A stretch of 64,000 nt of DNA from Psettodes erumei (taxonomy: Eukaryota > Chordata > Actinopteri > Pleuronectiformes > Psettodidae): positions 1,526,501 through 1,590,500 of the forward strand of contig JAFBJZ010000623.1 of assembly GCA_016785225.1 (NCBI GenBank), read 5' to 3'. A program made the translations under genes and the position numbers. Of the stretch, positions 57,784-64,000 are shown one piece after another. The notes under the pieces are model-generated. The model was not told the origin of the DNA, searched no databases, and worked only from the letters and a program-made list of their open reading frames with translations. Within the stretch, counting starts at the first letter, position 1; each line of letters begins with the position of its first letter.

Positions 57784-59650
57784 TCAGACTCTGTTCCTGA
57801 TTAAGAAAAGAAGAACAGAAAATATGATAACATTATTCACATAAACATTAAGACATACAGTATATCTTTACAAAAACAGATACAAAAAAACTGACACTCT
57901 TAGAGAGACAAGCCAATGTGAAATTACTATGACAGAGTGAAAGTTTTGGTCAGCCACTAAATTGTAAAATCTATAAATGTGAGACTTGTTGAAATGCCCC
58001 TCGCCTTCAATCAGAATGGCCTACTATACTTTCTGCTTTTTCTTTCTTTCAAAACTTTATCAAAATGTTGAAAACCTGTATCCCTTTACTCTCAGAGATT
58101 CCATACATTTTTCGACACTAACTGTATCTCATACCCCCCTAATTCCAAAAAACAAGGGAACCCTTTCTCTCACCTGCGGGACAGTCTGGAAAGGCGATTC
58201 CACACGCTAAATGTGACCAAACAATGATTGAATACATGAATCACTTCCTCACAAGATTCAGACAAATTCAAAACAACAACATAGCACTGAAACAGAATGT
58301 GACCCAAAATGTTTTTGTACTTACCTGCCTTCTCTATTGCTGAGTTCCATGATGCGTTTTCTTAAGCAGATAGAAAAAAGCTCTGTTTATTTCTGAGTAG
58401 TAAGTAAGTAGCGAGTAGTGAGTAGTTATATATATTGAACGCACTTGTATTTTTTCACCATGAAAATGCAGAGGACTGCAAAGATCACAGCAGTACCAGT
58501 CCCCACAGCAACGGGAATGATGATGTGGTTCAAGTTTTCTACACCTGCCAATACAGATAAATTCTATCAGAGCAATTCTCCCTTTATGTTGAACAAATGG
58601 GAAGGGGACACAATCCAGTATATGAACTTAAAATAAAGGACATCCTTAGAAGTCAGCAACAAAGTGAAAAGGTCTCACGTTTTACATAGAGTTTCAGTGT
58701 TGCAGAGGATGTCTTCTGTCCATGAAATTTAACTGTGCAGGTGACATTACTGTGATCATCCTTCCTCTCAGAAATGAACGTCAGGGTTGACTGTGCCTCC
58801 CAAGTGCCAGAGTGAATTTCTCTGTGAACCTCAGTGGCCGCACCTGGGGAGCTCTGACTCCATGTGAATGTAGGTACATGGGAGGGACAGGTGTGGAGGA
58901 CTGAGCAGGTGACAAAGTAGGGACGTCCTTCAGTTGCTTCATGTGGGTGATCCAGAGTAAGCTGTGGTGGATCAGCTAGAAATTAAAGGAAAGTAAAGCA
59001 GAAGTAAGAGGAAAACCCCTGTAACATAGAAAACTGGTCCTGATGCATGAAGTCATGGAAAGTTGGTGACATACCGATCATTCTGAGCCTGACACAATCC
59101 TCAACAAAGGAGAACTTGTCTACGGTGGATATATCTGTCTCTGTTCGTGCTAGTTCAACTCGGAAACAGAAAGGGCCGTTGTCATGATTTTTTATGTCAT
59201 CAATTTCTAAGGTGCAATTCTTCTGACCCAACTCTCCCAACAACTTTGTGCGGCCCTTGAAGTTATCCAAGACCCTTGTTTCATCCTGGTAATAGATCCA
59301 TTTATCTCTCTCATTTAAGCCATGCCAGATCCCTCTCAGTCTGGAGGAAGGCAGGTCTTCTTTAGGACACGTGAATGAACAGGGTACCACGACACACGAT
59401 GTCACCAAGGCGTCAAGGTTTTCTACAACATCTGCCTTCCATTTTTCAGAAAACACAGGGCTGCAAGTAACTGAAAGAGAAAAAAAAGAATGACAAAGAA
59501 AGAAGTGATTTCTTCTTGGGGGCTTTATTAACTAGGGTATGTAAGAATGGGATTAAAAGCCAAGAGGTGACTGGATTTGTTACCTGCCAAAAGCAGACAC
59601 AATATCATCGTCCTCTCTTTGTTCATAACTCTCTGAGGTTTTGTTACCAT
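57784..59650 (-). CDS. Siglec-like receptor with two Ig domains and short tail (left copy of inverted pair)
   Basis: Six exons: 59584-59650, 59075-59470, 58679-58975, 58445-58544, 58325-58360 and 57784-57796, giving 302 residues. A signal peptide (MILCLLLAVTCSPVFS, after a longer N-terminus from MVTKPQ) is followed by a Siglec V domain: CSFTCPKED and KNCTLEIDD, with the candidate sialic-acid Arg in GPFCFRVELAR. Then come a C2 domain (VTCSVLHTCPSHVPTFTWS, VTCTVKFHG) and a membrane helix (IIIPVAVGTGTAVIFAVLCIFMV). The tail is short and basic, KKYKKRIMELSNREGRNRV; the last exon is the least certain. The Tyr normally found in CSFxYP is Cys here. Everything up to the membrane exon is nearly identical to the plus-strand copy at 61816. 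No ITIM and no charged residue in the helix. Confidence 0.82.
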
Positions 59651-60088
59651 GGTATTTAAATCTAAAGAAAAAAATATCAGTGGAAACAACTACACAGAAG
59701 ACACATGCAAATGAACCATACAAATGTGAAAGTACTTCAAAGTGGATCCCTATGAATGATAATGATAACACTAACATTGTTCATGTCCTCATATATGATT
59801 TATGTATTTTAGAAAGAAAGTAAGACAGAAACAACATAAATTAAATTAGGCTGAAAAAAATTACAATGCAGGGAACAAGAAAAAATCCTTACCTGTTGCA
59901 GGGATTTATGAAGCCAAAATAAAATATAATCAATAATAATACCAATTAATGGATAAAAATTCTGCATTTCCATATACTGGATATTCTGATTCATATGAAG
60001 TATAATTTAATGACATTAAAAACTTGAAATCTTACCTGATTTTGCTGCTGTCTGGTTGATCATGTGGTTCAGGTTTAGTTCTTAAGTT
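58442..60088. repeat. Left arm of large inverted repeat
   Basis: Inverted match to 61432-63024, about 1.6 kb. It runs from the donor site after the transmembrane exon through the C2 and V exons, signal exon, introns and a 5' untranslated exon (AACCACATGATCAACCAGAC). Differences are scattered single bases and small indels, so identity is very high in introns as well as exons. The outer edge is abrupt: matching stops at ACAAGTG just inside intron 4. Confidence 0.93.
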
Positions 60089-60170
60089 CTTAATATAATC
60101 AATAATAATACCAATTAATAGATACAAATTCTGCATTTATATATACTGGATATTCTGATTCATGTGAAGT
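60087..60170. repeat. Direct duplication of 84 bases at the inner edge of the left arm
   Basis: TAATATAATCAATAATAATA and the following bases, to ATTCTGATTCATGTGAAGTAT, repeat the stretch at about 59919-60003 with few changes. The right arm has only one copy (about 61520-61600). The extra copy abuts the arm end, as expected of a local slippage or template-switch event at the breakpoint. Confidence 0.8.
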
Positions 60171-61431
60171 ATTGTGAGGTTTCTTGTGGTTGGGCCTGTA
60201 TCAATGAAAAAGTCATAATTTCTAAGTGGCATCATTCCTGAGCCAAACATTATTTATTTGTAAAACATTCAAAATTAAATGTTTTAAGAAATTGTCATTG
60301 ACCAATGTATATGCATTTGCAGGATATTTAAGCATAGTGTAGCAACTGCAAGAATCTTACCTGGTGAAGCTTCTCTCTGACTTGAGAATGGGGAACAGAA
60401 ACTAGAAGGACAAGTTCTCATATCAAGGTCATATGTCTGTGATATGTAAACACTTCACCTGATGGTGATGCTCTGCTGGGTCAGTACTGCAGCCACCCTG
60501 TGGGCTTTTCTGACAGCATGGTGCGCATACCCCATTCTAACAAACATAGCATGAAGGTTAGATTGATTCAAAATATACATACAACTATGCATGTCAGTAG
60601 CTTGGAATAATGGGGCAATGTTATTGATAAGGGACAGTATTAAACATATTGGGGAGGGGCAACGGTTCTCTCCAGCATTTTTAATATTTTCTTTGCATTC
60701 TCTCATTGATTTAAACTAAAACTACAATGCCTCCCACGTATCTCAAAATAATATAGAATTTATTTCAAACAGTCTCTAATTTTAAGAGCTATTACAGTTA
60801 TAAAGATATATTACAGTTGTTGTTATTATTATTATTGTGTATTTACCAGTTGCCAATGAATTTTTTTGTTGACTTTCCCTATTCCAAAAATAGCAGCATG
60901 GTATAGCTACTTTTTTTCTACATTTTTGCTGTCGTCTTGGTGTGTGGTGTGAATGTCAATGAAAGCTTGTGTACCATTAACTGACTGACTGCTGGCTTTG
61001 TTGTAAAACACCACAATGCAACAGGGAAACTTTTTTATATCTCACTCTTAAAGTTGTAAGTTTTCTTAATTTTTGTTCTTTTTAAAATTTCCAAAGTGTC
61101 CTGCTTTAAATCTTTCCTTTTCCATTTGATTTCAGACAACTTTTTTGATTGCAATATTCTACTGACCCATACCACATTCCATTTCCATTGAGCACTTTAA
61201 CTGAAAAAGGTCAGTACTGATTTCATTGGTCCAATTTCAATCCAGTGTTACAAAACAATACAGCAAAGACATGTTTTTTCTCAGAAAGAGATAAAACTTC
61301 TATTCTGTTCTATTCTAACTGTATTATTTTGCATACATTGTTGCTGCAAACCCTGCTCTCATGCCCACACACAGAAGTCTGTTTTTTTTTTTTATTTGCC
61401 TGGAGTGTTTCCACTGCCCCTCCTCTTCATG
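60171..61431. other. Spacer between the inverted arms
   Basis: AT-rich and unique within the window. No gene recognised; a minus-strand frame at 60455-60706 has no known motif. Both receptor genes are transcribed away from this spacer, so their promoters must lie in or at its edges. Confidence 0.5.
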
Positions 61432-63024
61432 TCTTTAAGAACTGAACCTGAACCACATGATCAACCAGACAGCAGCAAAATCAGGTAAGATTCAAGTTTT
61501 TAATGCCATTAAATTATACTACATATGAATCAGAATATCCAATATATGTAAATACAGAATTTTTATCCATTAATTGGTATTATTATTGATTATATTATAT
61601 TTTGGCTAAATCCCTACAACAGGTGAGGATTTTTTTTCTGTCTTACTTTCTTTCTAAAATACATAAATCATATATGAGGACATGAACAATGTTAGTGTTA
61701 TCATTATCATTCATAGGGATCCACTTTGAAGTACTTTCACATTTGTATGGTTCATTTGCATGTGTCTTCTGTGTAGTTGTTTCCACTGATATTTTTTTCT
61801 TTAGATTTAAACACCATGGTAACAAAACCTCAGAGAGTTATGAACAAAGAGAGGACAATGATATTGTGTCTGCTTTTGGCAGGTAACAAATCCAGTCACC
61901 TCTTGGCTTTTAATCCCATTCTTACATACCCTAGTTAATAAAGCCCCCAAGAAGAAATCACTTCTTTCTTTGTCATTCTTTTTTTTCTCTTTCAGTTACT
62001 TGCAGCCCTGTGTTTTCTGAAAAATGGAAGGCAGATGTTGTAGAAAACCTTGACGCCTTGGTGACATCGTGTGTCGTGGTACCCTGTTCATTCACGTATC
62101 CTAAAGAAGACCTGCCTTCCTCCAGACTGAGAGGGATCTGGCATGGCTTAAATGAGAGAGATAAATGGATCTATTACCAGGATGAAACAAGGGTCTTGGA
62201 TAACTTCAAGGGCCGCACAAAGTTGTTGGGAGAGTTGGGTCAGAAGAATTGCACCTTAGAAATTGATGACATAAAAAATCATGACAACGGCCCTTTCTGT
62301 TTCCGAGTTGAACTAGCACGAACAGAGACAGATATATCCACCGTAGACAAGTTCTCCTTTGTTGAGGATTGTGTCAGGCTCAGAATGATCGGTATGTCAT
62401 CAACTTTCCATGACTTCATGCATCAGGACCAGTTTTCTATGTTACAGGGGTTTTCCTCTTACTTCTGCTTTACTTTCCTTTAATTTCTAGCTGATCCACC
62501 ACAGCTTACTCTGGATCACCCACATGAAGCAACTGAAGGACGTCCCTACTTTGTCACCTGCTCAGTCCTCCACACCTGTCCCTCCCATGTACCTACATTC
62601 ACATGGAGTCAGAGCTCCCCAGGTGCGGCCACTGAGGTTCACAGAGAAATTCACTCTGGCACTTGGGAGGCACGGTCAACCCTGACGTTCATTTCTGAGA
62701 GGAAGGATGATCACAGTAATGTCACCTGCACAGTTAAATTTCATGGACAGAAGACATCCTCTGCAACACTGAAACTCTATGTAAAACGTGAGACCTTTTC
62801 ACTTTGTTGCTGACTTCTAAGGATGTCTTTTATTGTAAGTTCATATACTGGAGTGTGTCCCCTTCCCATTTGTTCAACATAAAGGGAGAATAGCTCTGAT
62901 ATAAATTCTGTGTATTGGCAGGTGTAGAAAACTTGAACCACATCATCATTCCCGTTGCTGTGGGGACTGGTACTGCTGTGATCTTTGGAGTCCTCTGCAT
63001 TTTCATGGTGAAAAAATACAAGTG
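61432..63024. repeat. Right arm of large inverted repeat
   Basis: Mirror of 58442-60088. It starts at TTTAAGAACTGAACC, includes the putative 5' untranslated exon ending AAAATCAG|GTAAGA (61481-61489), and ends just after the transmembrane-exon donor. See the left arm for details. Confidence 0.93.
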
Positions 63025-63952
63025 AGTATTGCAGTAGGCTGACATTAACTGATCAACAGGGCACATGTCCCTTGAACTCATTTGTGTACAGTGTCTGCTA
63101 TGTAATAGAACAGTATTGTTTTCTCTCTGCTCAAGGAGACGCATTGCAGAGCTCCAAAGTCAGAATGGCAGGTAAAAATGTTGGAATGGAGATTAAGTTC
63201 ATATTGTTACAATGATATCAGAAGTGATCAATTTGTTTCCATCATTAATGACATTTTCTTTAATGTATAGCATGTGGAACCGGATGTCCAGGATGATGTC
63301 TCCCAGGTGAGAAGCAACAGTGGTTTTGAGGTTCCTTTTCTTATCTTATCCTGGAGTTGACAAGAGTACTGTTAACTTTAGAAAATGTATAATTTAATCT
63401 GTGAAATTTTCAGGATTCATACTGGTGGCCCAGGACCATCTGATTCTCAACGAAGGCAAGTGGCATCTTTAGCTTCTTAGCAATTATCATTTGTGCACTA
63501 AGTAAATTTACTGTCTAGTTCTGTACTTTCCCAACTATCCCCAGCTGTGTGTAGATCACAGAATGATTCAATGGAATTTGCTTGTGTAGTAGAGTGTATT
63601 TTTGTAGAGTTACATCTCTGCTTTTATTTATATCACTCACAACATTTGCATTGTTTCTGTTCCTCTTTTATTGCAGAAGTTCTGTTTGGAACAGATTTTC
63701 AAGGTAAGCCATGAAAATCATTGATGCCTCCGCTGAAAAAATTCACAAGATTTTTTATTTTCATAGTTAATTCAATGTTAAGGTTTGAGAAGTCATTATA
63801 ACAGTTGAATTACATCTCTGTGCATCATTTTCTGCATTTAGGTGATAATTATTTATATTATATTAAATGCTTGTTTCTATTACAGAGGGGCTAAGAGGGA
63901 AATTGTAGATTTTGCTTATTCGCAAGTGTGTCACATATATGACAGTTGCTAA
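61816..63952 (+). CDS. Siglec-like receptor with two Ig domains and longer tail (right copy of inverted pair)
   Basis: Nine exons: 61816-61882, 61996-62391, 62491-62787, 62922-63021, 63136-63171, 63271-63306, 63414-63455, 63677-63703 and 63886-63952, giving 355 residues with all phases matching. The V domain keeps the usual Tyr (CSFTYPKED), the E-strand KNCTLEIDD and the Arg in GPFCFRVELAR. The C2 domain and helix (AVIFGVLCIFMV) are near-identical to the minus-strand copy at 57784. The tail differs: small exons encode RRIAELQSQNGS, then MWNRMSRMMSPR, IHTGGPGPSDSQRR and SVWNRFSR (a repeated WNRxSR), and it ends FAYSQVCHIYDSC. YSQV is ITIM-like but has Phe at -2. The intron after 63455 starts with GC (CGAAG|GCAAGT). 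An AG acceptor at 63996 may mark an alternative downstream exon. Confidence 0.82.
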
Positions 63953-64000
63953 ATGGTATTTTCCTAATGGGTAGTGACATAAATTCTAATCCACAGGCCC

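Noticed and set aside
58443..63024. Inverted repeat as a pure assembly artefact
   Set aside because: It cannot be excluded from sequence alone, but single-base differences through both arms, an extra 84-base copy in one arm and different tail exons argue for two real loci.

Overview
The window reads as nuclear DNA of a ray-finned (teleost) fish. Genes are split by short GT-AG introns, several Tc1/mariner and LINE copies lie between them, and the proteins match vertebrate families. From 1 to about 19 kb the order kmt2b – psenen – small heat-shock gene (hspb6-like) – proser3 – lin37 matches the block around KMT2B on human chromosome 19q13.12. That human band also holds MAG and CD22, and MAG/Siglec-type genes reappear here at 40-64 kb. 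Most genes are absent from simple ORF views because they are made of small exons. I rebuilt them from splice signals, reading phase and family similarity.

Layout. 1-4.6 kb: 5' three coding exons of kmt2b (minus), running off the window. 6.5-7.5 kb: psenen, complete. 9.5-10.4 kb: small heat-shock protein. 10.9-15.5 kb: proser3 (minus), head to head with lin37 (16.5-18.8 kb, plus); the roughly 1 kb between them is a bidirectional promoter. 20.3-21.6 kb: formyl-peptide-receptor-like GPCR (minus). 22.2-24.3 kb: chymotrypsinogen-like ctrl (minus). 25.3-28.2 kb: hspa8/Hsc70 (minus). 31.1-37.6 kb: a TBC-domain RabGAP (minus) with a dead Tc1 element in one intron.

From 39.8 kb to the end the window is a Siglec/MAG-like immunoglobulin receptor cluster broken up by transposons. 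It holds a one-domain receptor (39.8-42.0 kb, plus), a four-domain receptor (46.0-49.3 kb, minus) and two near-identical two-domain receptors facing away from each other (57.8-59.7 kb minus; 61.8-64.0 kb plus). The last two sit in the arms of an inverted repeat of about 1.6 kb. Mobile DNA here includes a decayed Tc1 (42.9-43.9 kb), a hAT/ZMYM-like relic (44.0-45.1 kb), a dead copy of a teleost multi-copy zinc-finger family (52.9-53.7 kb), L2-like LINE fragments (54.1-55.8 kb) and an apparently intact DD36E Tc1-type transposon (56.4-57.7 kb).

The most interesting signal is the inverted Siglec pair. Ectodomain and membrane exons are nearly identical, then identity drops sharply just past the transmembrane exon into different cytoplasmic tails. 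That is what gene conversion in a paired-receptor system would produce.
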